Of a stretch of 54,972 nucleotides of DNA, positions 17,481 through 26,144 are shown in pieces. The notes beneath the pieces are model-generated. The model ran no database searches, was not told the DNA's origin, and saw only the letters and a list, made by a program, of their open reading frames with translations. The translations under genes and the position numbers were made by a program. The first letter of the stretch is position 1. The number at the start of each line of letters is the position of its first letter. The DNA is from Nanobdellota archaeon. GTDB lineage: Archaea; Nanobdellota; Nanobdellia; Woesearchaeales; GCA-2686295. The stretch covers positions 1 to 54,972 of the forward strand of contig JAHJQL010000078.1 of assembly GCA_018819065.1 (NCBI GenBank), written 5' to 3'.

Positions 17481-19463
17481 ATGGGTTATACTAAAGAATT
17501 ATCTTCTCTTGACAAGAAGAGCGTCTTGTTAGCAGGTGGTAAGGGAGCATCTCTTGGAGAGATGATAAGTGCAGGTATATCTGTGCCTCCTGGATTTGTG
17601 ATTTTATCCACAGCTTTTGAACGTTTTCTTAAAGAAACAAGATTAATAGTAGAGATTGATGCAGCTTTAGATAAAGTAAATCATGAAGAAGTGCACACAG
17701 TTGAAAAAGCATCAGAAAGCATTAAAGCATTGATAATGAATGCAGATATGTCTAAGGATATAAAAGAAGAAATAGAAAAAGAGTTTAAAGTTCTCGGAGC
17801 AGATTTTGTAGCAGTTAGATCATCAGCAACAGCAGAAGACTCAGCAACAGCTGCATGGGCAGGACAACTTGAAAGCTATCTTAATACAACCTCAAAAACA
17901 CTTCTTGATAACGTGAAAAAATGTTGGGCATCATTGTACACTCCGCGAGCCATATTTTATCGTTTTGAGAAAAAACTTCACAAGGATAAAGTTTCTGTAG
18001 CAGTTGTTGTGCAAAAAATGGTACAAAGCGAAGAATCTGGAATAGCTTTTTCAGTCCATCCTGTAACGCAGGACTATAACCAATTAATAATAGAGGCAGG
18101 GTTTGGTCTTGGTGAAGCAATAGTTTCAGGGCAAATAACACCCGATAGCTACGTTGTGAGAAAGAAAGAACTTGAAATAGAAGAAAAAATTGTGAATGAA
18201 CAAGAAAGGATGCTTGTGAAGAAAAAAGACGGCGGAATAGAATTGGTAGATGTTCTTCAACCAACAAAACAAGTATTGACAGACACAGAAATAATAGAGT
18301 TGAGTAAATTAATAATAAAAATAGAAGAACACTACAGTTTTCCAGTAGATATAGAATGGGCAAGAGATAAGAGAAAGTTCTATATTGTTCAGAGCAGACC
18401 GATAACGACGCTGACTTCTAAACCTGCTGTTCAAAGAGCAAATCTCTACAACAAAGTATTCTCAAGAGACTTCTGTCTTGCACACCTTGAGATATGGTAC
18501 AGAGGAGAAAGCACCAATCCCAAGATATGGACAGATAAAAAACAGCCGTTTTTGCCCTACATAGTTTTTGAAAGGAGAGACGGAACAGTAAATTCGTATT
18601 ATGACATGAAAGGCTTCAAGTGGATCAAGGAACTACTTGTAAAAACAGCAAAGAAAAATAAAAGATTCATTAAACTTCTGGAAGAAACAGTCTGCAGAGA
18701 AGTGAAGAAGATAAAACCTATCTATGAAAAAAGAAAAACTTTGAAATGGAACAATCTTGTTGTATTCTTAGCAGACTTTGAAGAGATGTTTCCCTGGCTT
18801 GAAGCAATGTTTTTGTTCTGCGAGATGAGCAAGGAAGAAGTAAAAGGACTTGACATAACGAATATAAGGAACCTTCGGGAAGAGCTAGGAGACTTATCAG
18901 TAGGAGTTGATGAAGTCATAAGAAAATCACTTGAGGAAATATATCCGGACAAGAAAGAATATTCTGAAGTCATGACAGTGGCAGAAATACTGGCAGATAA
19001 GATTCTACCTGTCCCTAAACTAAAGCAAAGGAATGAGAAATATTATTTTACAGGCAATAAGCTGTTTACAGGAGTCGATAAGGAGTTTATAGAAAAAAAA
19101 TTCAGGATACGTTTTGAAAAAACAGATGCGCCAGACAGCCTAAAAGAACTGAAAGGACAGAGGGCTTATCCTGGAATCGTCAGAGGCAAAGTTAGGCGGG
19201 TGATGGGAAGAAAGCAGATACCAACCCTGAAAAAAGGAGAGATACTGGTCTCTCCGATGACCATGCCGGACTTTCTGCCTGCAATCAGGAACGCCGCGGC
19301 GATAGTCACTGACGAAGGCGGAATCACCTGCCACGCAGCAATCGTCGCAAGAGAACTTCACAAACCTTGTATCGTTGGAACAAAGATTGCGACACAAGTA
19401 TTCAAAGATGGCGATATAATCGAAGTTGACGCAAACAAAGGGATTGTTAGAAAGATAAATTAA
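17481..19463 (+). CDS. PEP-synthase-like dikinase with an unknown central domain
   Basis: A 660-residue phosphotransferase built as ATP-grasp, novel domain, then phosphohistidine domain. Residues about 1-315 are the PEP-synthase-type ATP-binding domain (GGKGASLGEM near 18-27, VRSSATAEDSATAAWAGQ near 113-130, ending DIEWARDKRKFYIVQSRPI). Residues about 320-560 match nothing I recognise and are charged and mostly helical (RDFCLAHLEIWYRG, IKELLVKTAKKNKRF). Residues about 565-660 are the swivelling domain with the catalytic histidine His618 in GGITCHAAIVAREL. The PEP/pyruvate TIM barrel of PEP synthase is absent. The same layout occurs in rifampin phosphotransferase, where the middle domain holds the acceptor. 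It should therefore move a phosphate from ATP to an unidentified substrate. I use the ATG, not the TTG at 17475. Confidence 0.85.
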   Translation: MGYTKELSSLDKKSVLLAGGKGASLGEMISAGISVPPGFVILSTAFERFLKETRLIVEIDAALDKVNHEEVHTVEKASESIKALIMNADMSKDIKEEIEKEFKVLGADFVAVRSSATAEDSATAAWAGQLESYLNTTSKTLLDNVKKCWASLYTPRAIFYRFEKKLHKDKVSVAVVVQKMVQSEESGIAFSVHPVTQDYNQLIIEAGFGLGEAIVSGQITPDSYVVRKKELEIEEKIVNEQERMLVKKKDGGIELVDVLQPTKQVLTDTEIIELSKLIIKIEEHYSFPVDIEWARDKRKFYIVQSRPITTLTSKPAVQRANLYNKVFSRDFCLAHLEIWYRGESTNPKIWTDKKQPFLPYIVFERRDGTVNSYYDMKGFKWIKELLVKTAKKNKRFIKLLEETVCREVKKIKPIYEKRKTLKWNNLVVFLADFEEMFPWLEAMFLFCEMSKEEVKGLDITNIRNLREELGDLSVGVDEVIRKSLEEIYPDKKEYSEVMTVAEILADKILPVPKLKQRNEKYYFTGNKLFTGVDKEFIEKKFRIRFEKTDAPDSLKELKGQRAYPGIVRGKVRRVMGRKQIPTLKKGEILVSPMTMPDFLPAIRNAAAIVTDEGGITCHAAIVARELHKPCIVGTKIATQVFKDGDIIEVDANKGIVRKIN

Positions 19464-19793
19464 TTATTTTTGTTTTTTCTTCTTTTCAAAATAAGTCTTC
19501 ACATCTGAACTAACTTTTGGTTTTGCACCTGCACCGTTTTCATAATATTTTTTCTCAGCGGTTTCTCCCCATGAATATTCTCCTTTTTCTTTTACACTTT
19601 TTACTATGAATTCTCCTGTCAAAACTCCTTTTCTAAGATGATAGTAAATAAGTCGTTGACTAACTTTTGGAAATAGTTCAATGTATGCTTTATGCACTTC
19701 ATATCCATATCCTTTTTTCATAAAATAGAGTATTTCAATGATGTTTTGTCTAACAACACTTCCAATTGGTCTTCCTGCAGTCATTCTTTTCAT
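19464..19793 (-). CDS. Small winged-helix DNA-binding protein
   Basis: A 109-residue basic protein that begins AGRPIGSVVRQNIIEIL and continues as a winged helix (about 10-85; KGYGYEVHKAY, RLIYYHLRKGV). It resembles a PadR-type or related archaeal wHTH family with the opening GRP-x-S-x-x-R-x-N. The C-terminal 25 residues are lysine-rich and probably disordered. It is convergent with the dikinase gene, stop to stop with no gap, and divergent from the tRNA methyltransferase gene 53 bp away, which it might control. No ligand domain is present. DNA binding is likely; the target is unknown. Confidence 0.75.
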   Translation of the reverse strand: MKRMTAGRPIGSVVRQNIIEILYFMKKGYGYEVHKAYIELFPKVSQRLIYYHLRKGVLTGEFIVKSVKEKGEYSWGETAEKKYYENGAGAKPKVSSDVKTYFEKKKKQK

Positions 19794-19846
19794 TATTGAA
19801 ATTAATTATATAAATGTTTTTAAAACAGTTCAAATTAGAACAATTC

Positions 19847-20782
19847 ATGTATGCATATTATCTAAGCAAGCAAAACCTTGACTTAAGTGTCGCAGAAGTA
19901 TTGGCTTTGTCAAAAAACGAGAAATACACATTGATTGATAATTTATTAGTTCTTGATGAGTTAGTTGATTATAAGCGATTGGCTTATACAAAGAGTGTTT
20001 ATGAATTGTTGTTTTTATGCGAGAAAAAAGAGTTGAAGAATAAGCTGCAAAATTATGATTTTGAAAAAATTTATCGTGAGAATTTTCGGTTAAATGTCAT
20101 CGGCAGTTCTGAATTTGAAACCGGTAAACTAGCAGACATAATCTGGAAAAAAATCAAAAAACCAGTTGTAGATTTGAAGAATGCTAAAACTAAGATAGAC
20201 ATTATTTTTTCAAAACAAATATTTGTTTGTCTACTGATTGAGGAACTCAAAGACAAGTTTGAAAAAAGAAGAGCACACTTAAGACCTTATAATCATCCAA
20301 CATCTCTTCATCCTCGGCTTGCAAGGTGCCTTGTAAATTTAGCGAATTCAAAACGAATACTTGATCCTTTCTGTGGTTCTGGAGGAATATTAATAGAAGC
20401 AGGACTTATAAGTCTAGACATCTGTGGTTTTGACATTGACAAAATAATGCTTAAGAGATGCAAAGAAAACCTTGAATATTTCAAAATAAAGAATTATAAG
20501 CTTGAAGAAAAAGATGCTTTGAAGATTGACAGAAAATTTGAGTGTATAGTTACAGACCTTCCTTACGGAAAAAATTCTAAGGTTAAGGATTTGAAAGAAA
20601 CTTATTTTAAATTTCTCTTTAAAGCTTCAAAGTGTGTTGAAAGAATGGTTGTTGTATTTCCTGATTGTGTCGACTCTGAAAAAATAATAAAAGAAAGTGG
20701 CTGGAATGTTAAAAACAGTTTTAATTATTACATTCATAAGAGCATGACTAAAAAAATATTCATCCTAGGAAAACATTGTTAA
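19847..20782 (+). CDS. tRNA (guanine-N2) methyltransferase, Trm11/TrmG10-like
   Basis: SAM-dependent RNA methyltransferase predicted to modify G10 of tRNA to m2G/m2,2G. The 311-residue protein has an N-terminal THUMP-like region (about 1-150; FEKIYRENFRLNVI) and a C-terminal Rossmann methyltransferase with HPRLARCLVNLA, the SAM motif LDPFCGSGGILIEA and the catalytic motif TDLPYGKN. The last is the N/D-P-P-Y type motif of N2-guanine methylases, with Leu in the third position. I choose the ATG at 19847 (MYAYYLSKQN) because it better fits the family than the upstream ATG at 19814, which is also close to the TATA-like ATTATATAAATG. Its 3' end overlaps the convergent gene by 18 bp. Confidence 0.85.
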   Translation: MYAYYLSKQNLDLSVAEVLALSKNEKYTLIDNLLVLDELVDYKRLAYTKSVYELLFLCEKKELKNKLQNYDFEKIYRENFRLNVIGSSEFETGKLADIIWKKIKKPVVDLKNAKTKIDIIFSKQIFVCLLIEELKDKFEKRRAHLRPYNHPTSLHPRLARCLVNLANSKRILDPFCGSGGILIEAGLISLDICGFDIDKIMLKRCKENLEYFKIKNYKLEEKDALKIDRKFECIVTDLPYGKNSKVKDLKETYFKFLFKASKCVERMVVVFPDCVDSEKIIKESGWNVKNSFNYYIHKSMTKKIFILGKHC

Positions 20783-22540
20783 GAAATTTTTAGCAGTTCT
20801 CAAGGCAATTGTTCCTTCTTCAATCTCATACTCTTCACCATTTTCAATCTTTTGCCTCATCTTGTGAACTCTCTTTATCTCGTGAATGAAAGGTATTCGA
20901 ACTGATTGCTTTAAATTCATAATCGCCTCTTCAAAAGATGCTGGTTTTGAGCCAAGCAGCGTTTCATGTTTTTTGCTTAATGCATGAAAAATTGCTTCAT
21001 CACTCAAAACAATTATGTGTTTAATCTTTTCATGAGCTTCTTCTATCTTTTTTGCAGGATCTTTTTCAAGTATAGTTTTAGACTTCGTCTCTTTATATTT
21101 ATCTTCACTCTTTGAAGATTCTTCAACATCTGAGAATATGAAGTCATCATTTTCTTTTTCACTAACAACCCCTTCATCATTTGAAGTTTCTTCATCGTCA
21201 GATTCATCTTTTTTTGGAATAGTTATCTTATTATCAATTTCTCTAACTTCTTTAAGAATCCTCTTAGCTTTCTCTTCAATCTCATCTTCTTTTTCTGTCT
21301 CTTGCTCGTACTTTTCAATCTCTTCTAAAAAAGCGACGTCATCATCAAAGTCAACCTCTTCAATTTCTATACCGTTCTCCTTTGGTTCAACTTTGGTTTT
21401 TTGTGGTTTTGGCAGTTGTGCTTGTTCTTCTTCTGATGTATAGTAATATTCAGGCTTGGGAATTAGAACTTCATCTGTTATTTTATCCTCCGGACTCTCT
21501 CTTTCATCATCATCAGGGAGGGGAACTTCATCTGTTATCTGGTCAACAGCATCTTCTTCACTACTGGTTGTGAGCGCGACTTCCTCTTCAAATTTCACAA
21601 TTCTATTGACAAACAAGATGTACATCTTGTTCTTTGAAATAGTCATGAAAGTTTTTATTGGTTTTTCAATTATGTTCTCAATTTTTTTAGTAATCCTGGC
21701 AATCTCCTCAATATCCTTGTCGTTGACTTTTTGTTTTTCACCATCATTCTTCAAGGGCTTTTTTATCAGTATTTCAGACAAGGGATCTCTGGCGAGTTGA
21801 AACTCTTGAAAGTTTATCTTTGAATTTTTGACTGCCTGTTTATCCTTTAAGAAGACGACGATATCTTTTCCAAACTCATTCTCATAATCTTGAAATCCAA
21901 AGAAAGTCTTGACTGTAACCTCGTTTTCATCCGTATAAGTTTGAGCTGAGACTTTTGAATCAATCATCCTTTGAACTATCACACCCATTTTCTCCTTTGT
22001 GTCAATGTCGCTGTTCTTGCGATATATCAAAGATTTGGGTGTGTAAAGAGTTACCCAGCAGCTCTTTATGGCTTTTAACAAATTGTTTTTCCCTCTGATG
22101 TTTTGAAAGACACAATCATTATTCTCAGAGTAATCAAGGTAATTTGGGCTTCCAATTATTGTCAAGAAAGGCTTTTCAATGGTTGTGACTAGCTTAGAAA
22201 TGTCTAGATGGTCCATGTCGATTGCTAATGTTTCATAAGACTCTGATATCTCATTTTGCATGTCTTGAGGGAACTCACAGCTCATGATAATCTCAGATAT
22301 CTTTGCACATGCTTCATTTAAAGAATTCTTATTTGAGTAGTCAATATTCTTCAAAGCGTTCTCTAGATGTTGTTTTATGTTGTTGCTTTCAATGAACTCA
22401 TCAAACATGGAGCTCTTTATGACAAAGCAAATTGGGATGTTAAGCTTTTTATTGTAAAGCGCCGCTAAATCAACTGCTTTAAACCCTACGATGTCTGAGT
22501 CAGATCTGTTTATTTTGTTAAGAGTGAGTATGTTATCCAT
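20765..22540 (-). CDS. Degenerate PEP-synthase-like ATP-grasp protein with acidic linker
   Basis: A 591-residue protein whose first ~315 residues align with the ATP-binding domain of PEP synthase and of the dikinase encoded nearby. Shared blocks are KSCWVTLYTPKSLIYR (versus KKCWASLYTPRAIFYR), GVIVQRMIDS (versus VVVQKMVQS) and the closing strand KNKMYILFVNRI. The catalytic segments are gone: VRSSATAEDS is replaced by IIGSPNYLDYS and the glycine loop GGKGASL by GFKAVDL. Residues about 318-485 are very rich in Glu and Asp and likely disordered. The last ~100 residues form a helical domain (ALSKKHETLLGSKPASFEEA, HKMRQKIENG, ALRTAKNFL) that loosely resembles a HEPN fold. It is likely a pseudoenzyme or scaffold; no function is assignable. 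It sits upstream of no obvious partner. Confidence 0.8.
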   Translation of the reverse strand: MDNILTLNKINRSDSDIVGFKAVDLAALYNKKLNIPICFVIKSSMFDEFIESNNIKQHLENALKNIDYSNKNSLNEACAKISEIIMSCEFPQDMQNEISESYETLAIDMDHLDISKLVTTIEKPFLTIIGSPNYLDYSENNDCVFQNIRGKNNLLKAIKSCWVTLYTPKSLIYRKNSDIDTKEKMGVIVQRMIDSKVSAQTYTDENEVTVKTFFGFQDYENEFGKDIVVFLKDKQAVKNSKINFQEFQLARDPLSEILIKKPLKNDGEKQKVNDKDIEEIARITKKIENIIEKPIKTFMTISKNKMYILFVNRIVKFEEEVALTTSSEEDAVDQITDEVPLPDDDERESPEDKITDEVLIPKPEYYYTSEEEQAQLPKPQKTKVEPKENGIEIEEVDFDDDVAFLEEIEKYEQETEKEDEIEEKAKRILKEVREIDNKITIPKKDESDDEETSNDEGVVSEKENDDFIFSDVEESSKSEDKYKETKSKTILEKDPAKKIEEAHEKIKHIIVLSDEAIFHALSKKHETLLGSKPASFEEAIMNLKQSVRIPFIHEIKRVHKMRQKIENGEEYEIEEGTIALRTAKNFLTMFS

Positions 22541-22599
22541 GTTTGCACTTCCTTTCTCGAGAATTAAAATGTGAAAGATATTATTTAAACTTTGTGATT

Positions 22600-23385
22600 T
22601 TAATCTAAAAACTTCTTTGCTTCCTCGACGGTTTTTCCTTGTATTACTATGTTTTGAACTGCTTTTGTTAGACTGAATGGTTTATCATGTTGCCAGATGT
22701 TTCTTCCAACAGCAAGACCAATAGCTCCAGTCTTCATAATCTCCGATGACATTTTCAAAAACTCAAGAGGCTCTGTTTTTTCTCCTCCAGATATGACTAC
22801 TTTAGTCCTGCCGGCATTTTTGACAATCCACTTGAAACCTTCAAAATCTTGGTTGTACTGCATCTTTATAATGTCTGCGCCAAGCTCAGCTCCAATCCTT
22901 GCAGCATAGGCTAAAATATTTGTGTCCTTTTGGTTTTGGACAAACTTTCCACGAGGATACATCCATGCAATGGTCGGTAAGCCATAATCATGGGCTGTGT
23001 CTACAATCTTGCTGAACTCAACCATCATCTCGTTTTCTTTCTCGCTTCCACTGTAAATAGTGTACCCGACACCTGTTGCGCCAAGCTTGATGGCTCTTTC
23101 GACACTACAAAGCTGCTTGGATATTGGCTCGAGTTTAGTGATGTTTGTCTGGCCGTTAAGCTTTACAATTAAAGGAATGTCTTTATAATAGTCTTGATAG
23201 TATTTCTCAGCTATTCCATGCTGTAGTATTACAGCGTTGTAATGCCCCTCTAAAGCTATATCTAAGATGTAGTTTGGATCACAATTCTTAAGATTAAAAT
23301 CTATTGGTCCATGCTCCATACCCTGGTCATAAGCTAAGAATATTGCTTTACCATTTGTAAGAAGCTTGTTGATTTGAATACCCAT
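22600..23385 (-). CDS. Class I fructose-bisphosphate aldolase (archaeal DhnA type)
   Basis: Cleaves or forms fructose 1,6-bisphosphate from triose phosphates through a Schiff base; used in glycolysis and gluconeogenesis. The 261 residues form a TIM barrel with AYDQGMEHGP (18-27), the WMYPRG loop near 141-146, the Schiff-base lysine Lys174 in ADIIKMQY, and phosphate-binding GGEKTE and GLAVGRNIWQ near the C-terminus. This matches the archaeal type represented by T. tenax FBA, not the class II zinc enzyme. A GAGGT SD precedes the ATG. It is followed upstream by a PfkB kinase gene on the same strand (53 bp), so the two sugar-phosphate genes may be one operon. The nearby PPDK fits a gluconeogenic or PPi-linked route. 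Confidence 0.93.
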   Translation of the reverse strand: MGIQINKLLTNGKAIFLAYDQGMEHGPIDFNLKNCDPNYILDIALEGHYNAVILQHGIAEKYYQDYYKDIPLIVKLNGQTNITKLEPISKQLCSVERAIKLGATGVGYTIYSGSEKENEMMVEFSKIVDTAHDYGLPTIAWMYPRGKFVQNQKDTNILAYAARIGAELGADIIKMQYNQDFEGFKWIVKNAGRTKVVISGGEKTEPLEFLKMSSEIMKTGAIGLAVGRNIWQHDKPFSLTKAVQNIVIQGKTVEEAKKFLD

Positions 23386-23438
23386 GAAATAATACCTCTT
23401 TTTATTTGGTTTAAGAGTTAGTTCTATTTAAATTTTTC

Positions 23439-24419
23439 TTATAGTTTCCTCTTTTTAACCACTCTTTTATCTTTCTTAAGTTTTTTTGATAGTTCCTTGT
23501 CAGATAACAGAATGTTTTTTGCGCCGTAGTTCTCAATTACCGACTCTGCATTTATACTAGCCATTCTAAGACAATCCTCAACCTTCTTGTTTTTCATAAT
23601 TCCAGCCACAAAAGTTGACGCAAAAGCATCACCTGCACCAGTTGTTTCCTTGACTTTTCGATTCTTATTAGGATTTACCTCGTACAAAAATCTGCCATCA
23701 TAGCAAAACGCGCCTTTAGGACCATCAGTTATTATTATGAAATCCATGTTTGGAAGCTTTAACCTCTTAACAAGATCTGGAATGTTACCTTTACCAACTA
23801 TTAGTTCAGCCTCTTGCTTGTTAAGAATGAATATGTTTGTATTTTCAAGAATTTTTTTGATGTAAGAAAAACCTTTCTGTGCTAAGTATGATGAAGCGTT
23901 AAATGCAACTTTTATATTATTCTTCTTTGCATGCTCTGAGAGTTTTTTTAGCGTCTCAAAACTCTTACCCATCATGCTTGCAAAGTAAAACCATTCAGCC
24001 TTAAGATTTTTAAGGTTTAATTCCTTAAAAGAAAGGTTGTTGTTGCAACCCTTATAAGTGAGTATTGTCCTGTCTTCTTTAATGGAGTCAAGGATTATGG
24101 AGTAGCCGCCAACTATTCCAAGCGTTCCTAAAAAGTCAATTTTCTCATCTTTTAAAAGCTTAAAAACCTTTAATCCATTTTCGTCTCTCCCAATCTTTCC
24201 AAGATAACCAGTTTTAAAACCCTGCCTTGCAAAAGAAACAGCAGTATTAGTGCCACCACCACCAATCATAAACTCTAATTCAGTAATTAAAATCTTTGAG
24301 CCTAAAGGATAAGCAAGCAGCGCCTCAGTAGTTGTCTTAGTCCTAATCTCCACAAGTTCAGAATCAGTCTTAGCAAAGACATCAACAGTATTAGAACCAA
24401 CCGCTATAACATCGTACAA
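23439..24419 (-). CDS. PfkB/ribokinase family sugar kinase
   Basis: ATP-dependent kinase of the ribokinase fold. The 326 residues show the family N-terminus (M)YDVIAVGSNTVDVF, the substrate-binding GGGGTNTAVSFARQGF (near 53-68), KIGRDENG, and the catalytic anion hole TTGAGDAFASTFVAGI near 275-290 with the GAGD aspartate as base. The substrate cannot be read from sequence; a phosphofructokinase, ribokinase or nucleoside kinase role is possible. It begins at TTG (24419): GAGGTG lies 7 nt upstream and no ATG fits the conserved N-terminus. The FBP aldolase gene follows 53 bp downstream on the same strand, which makes fructose-6-phosphate or another glycolytic sugar a reasonable guess. Confidence 0.88.
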   Translation of the reverse strand: MYDVIAVGSNTVDVFAKTDSELVEIRTKTTTEALLAYPLGSKILITELEFMIGGGGTNTAVSFARQGFKTGYLGKIGRDENGLKVFKLLKDEKIDFLGTLGIVGGYSIILDSIKEDRTILTYKGCNNNLSFKELNLKNLKAEWFYFASMMGKSFETLKKLSEHAKKNNIKVAFNASSYLAQKGFSYIKKILENTNIFILNKQEAELIVGKGNIPDLVKRLKLPNMDFIIITDGPKGAFCYDGRFLYEVNPNKNRKVKETTGAGDAFASTFVAGIMKNKKVEDCLRMASINAESVIENYGAKNILLSDKELSKKLKKDKRVVKKRKL

Positions 24420-24485
24420 ATCAACACACCTCTAATTTTTTAATAATTTAAAAAACATCTGAGTATAAAAGTTTTTTGGATGGGT

Positions 24486-25475
24486 CTAGCCTATGCTGTC
24501 AAGTATCTGGTGGGCGTCTGTTGTGCTTTGCAGCTTTTTTATCTTTTCCCAATCCTTTCCAAGCTTAACCATTAACTTAGTTTTTTCATACTCTTTTTCC
24601 TTGTTGGTTATCCTCGCAATTCTGTCTGCTTCTATAAGCCCGTATGGATAGCCGATAAAGACTGGGTCTTTGCAGAAATTATAGATGTTGCCAAATGTTT
24701 TTTCAAAGTCAGCGTTGTAAACATCAACTCTGAATGCGTGGCTGCTTTTCTCATTTAGCTTTGCAAAGCAGATGTCGCCTAAGAATTCTTCACTTCTAAT
24801 ATTTGCGACGGGATTATAATACCAAGCACCTTCTTTTTTGCCTAAGAGGATTGTTGAAACTGGCCTTCCGTTCTTTGTAATCAATGAATTTGTCTTGCAA
24901 AAACCAATGATGCAAACATTTTTTTCCTTTGATTTTTTGTAAAGCTCCAAAAGGTGTTTTCTTTCATAAGTAAATTTTTCTTCAAGAGAACCATCAAGTA
25001 TTATATAATCAGCTTTTTCTATCATTTCACAGGCAAGTTCTAACTCTAATACCCTCCTGACAAACCCACCTATCTTACTAATCTTAGCTATTGCCCTTCC
25101 ATCTTTTAGTGATTCATCATCTAGGTTAAATTTTAAGCTTATCTTTTCAGGGGCAGTCTCAACCTTGAACTGATTGTTTTCAAAAGTTATCATGCAGTAG
25201 AATTCTCTTTTTTCAAAAAACACTTTTTTGTTGTCTTGATAACAAACCGCTCCAACCCTTATTATCTGTAGTGAAAAATTGTTTGATTCTACAAGTTCAG
25301 CGTTTCCACCATCTATAAAAATCACTCTTGGTTTTTCTTTGCTTGGTTTTAATGCTTTAAAATAACTAGTTGATATCTTAACTCCTTCAAACCCCCTCTT
25401 TGTGAATAGTGGAATTTCATCGGCTGATTCTTTCTTCTCAAGAATCTTTCTAACTTTAGCTATGAGCTCGTCCAT
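24486..25475 (-). CDS. nurA: NurA domain 5'-3' nuclease
   Basis: NurA nuclease works with the HerA ATPase in DNA end resection during homologous recombination. The 329-residue protein has the metal-binding start motif VIFIDGGNAEL (51-61, Asp55) and a second acidic motif DYIILDGSLEEKF near 150-162, which are the two most conserved parts of the family. The C-terminal third includes HAFRVDVYNADFEKTFG and YPYGLIEADRIARITN, as in archaeal NurA. A HerA-type ATPase gene lies about 9.6 kb away in this window, but Mre11 and Rad50 do not. The hypothetical gene upstream starts within 35 bp and may share the transcript. Confidence 0.85.
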   Translation of the reverse strand: MDELIAKVRKILEKKESADEIPLFTKRGFEGVKISTSYFKALKPSKEKPRVIFIDGGNAELVESNNFSLQIIRVGAVCYQDNKKVFFEKREFYCMITFENNQFKVETAPEKISLKFNLDDESLKDGRAIAKISKIGGFVRRVLELELACEMIEKADYIILDGSLEEKFTYERKHLLELYKKSKEKNVCIIGFCKTNSLITKNGRPVSTILLGKKEGAWYYNPVANIRSEEFLGDICFAKLNEKSSHAFRVDVYNADFEKTFGNIYNFCKDPVFIGYPYGLIEADRIARITNKEKEYEKTKLMVKLGKDWEKIKKLQSTTDAHQILDSIG

Positions 25476-25509
25476 TTGATTATTAAAAAACAGTTATTTT
25501 TATAAAACT

Positions 25510-26109
25510 TTAGACGGGTGCACCTTTCTCTTCCCTGTACAGCTTTGGCTCTTTAAATGGTGTTTTTAACTGCAAGAACCTCTTTATCTCCCTATTCAAA
25601 TCATAACACTTCTCTCTAAGTTCTTTTTTATGAAATTCATAATAAGGCTTGTATATTCTGTTCATGAAGAATGGGTGAAATGGTTTTAGAAATTTACTGT
25701 TCTCCCACTTGTTTTGGTAATCCATCTGAAGCCATCCTTCACAATACAATATCAAGTCACCTTTCCAAGTCTTGTATTTTACACCATCAACAACAGTCTC
25801 TACCTTTTGCATGTTTAAGCCCAGATAGTCAAGTTTTAGAACATACCTAATGTAAGGATTGCGTCTAGGAACGTGTATTACTCGCCACCATATACGATAC
25901 TCTTTTGAGCCTCCGGGGAGTTCTTTTTCATAGTAGTACCGCTCATAGTTTTCGCCATCATCAACAGGGTCTTTCCACTCATTTTCATTAATAAAATCAT
26001 GAATTAGCTTGTAAAGGTTCTTGAAATGAAATACATCCTCATACTCAATCTCCCACTTTGCTTCCATTCTATCACGAAGCTTATCGCCGGGCCGAAAGAG
26101 TTTATCCAT
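25510..26109 (-). CDS. Uncharacterised protein rich in aromatic residues
   Basis: A 199-residue soluble protein that I do not recognise. It has alternating charged and aromatic strands (ERYYYEKELPGGSKEYRIWW near 56-75, YIRYVLKLDYLGLNMQKVETV near 85-106) that look like an antiparallel beta-sheet, and a helical C-terminus (YKPYYEFHKKELREKCYDLNREIKRFL). There is no signal peptide or membrane helix. It sits between a PHP-domain gene and nurA on the same strand with gaps of about 35 bp, so it may belong to a small operon with them. Coding is credible from its length, frame and spacing; no function is proposed. Confidence 0.75.
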   Translation of the reverse strand: MDKLFRPGDKLRDRMEAKWEIEYEDVFHFKNLYKLIHDFINENEWKDPVDDGENYERYYYEKELPGGSKEYRIWWRVIHVPRRNPYIRYVLKLDYLGLNMQKVETVVDGVKYKTWKGDLILYCEGWLQMDYQNKWENSKFLKPFHPFFMNRIYKPYYEFHKKELREKCYDLNREIKRFLQLKTPFKEPKLYREEKGAPV

Positions 26110-26144
26110 AGAATAAAAACTGACTTAATTATATATAAATATTG

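Noticed and set aside
19814-19846. Upstream ATG for the Trm11-like protein
   Set aside because: It is only a few bases after the TATA-like sequence, and MYAYYLSKQN fits the family opening.
20765-22540. Pseudogene or frameshift of a PEP synthase
   Set aside because: The frame is open for 591 codons with no internal stop, and a structured C-terminal domain follows, so it is a maintained gene with a degenerate site rather than a decayed one.
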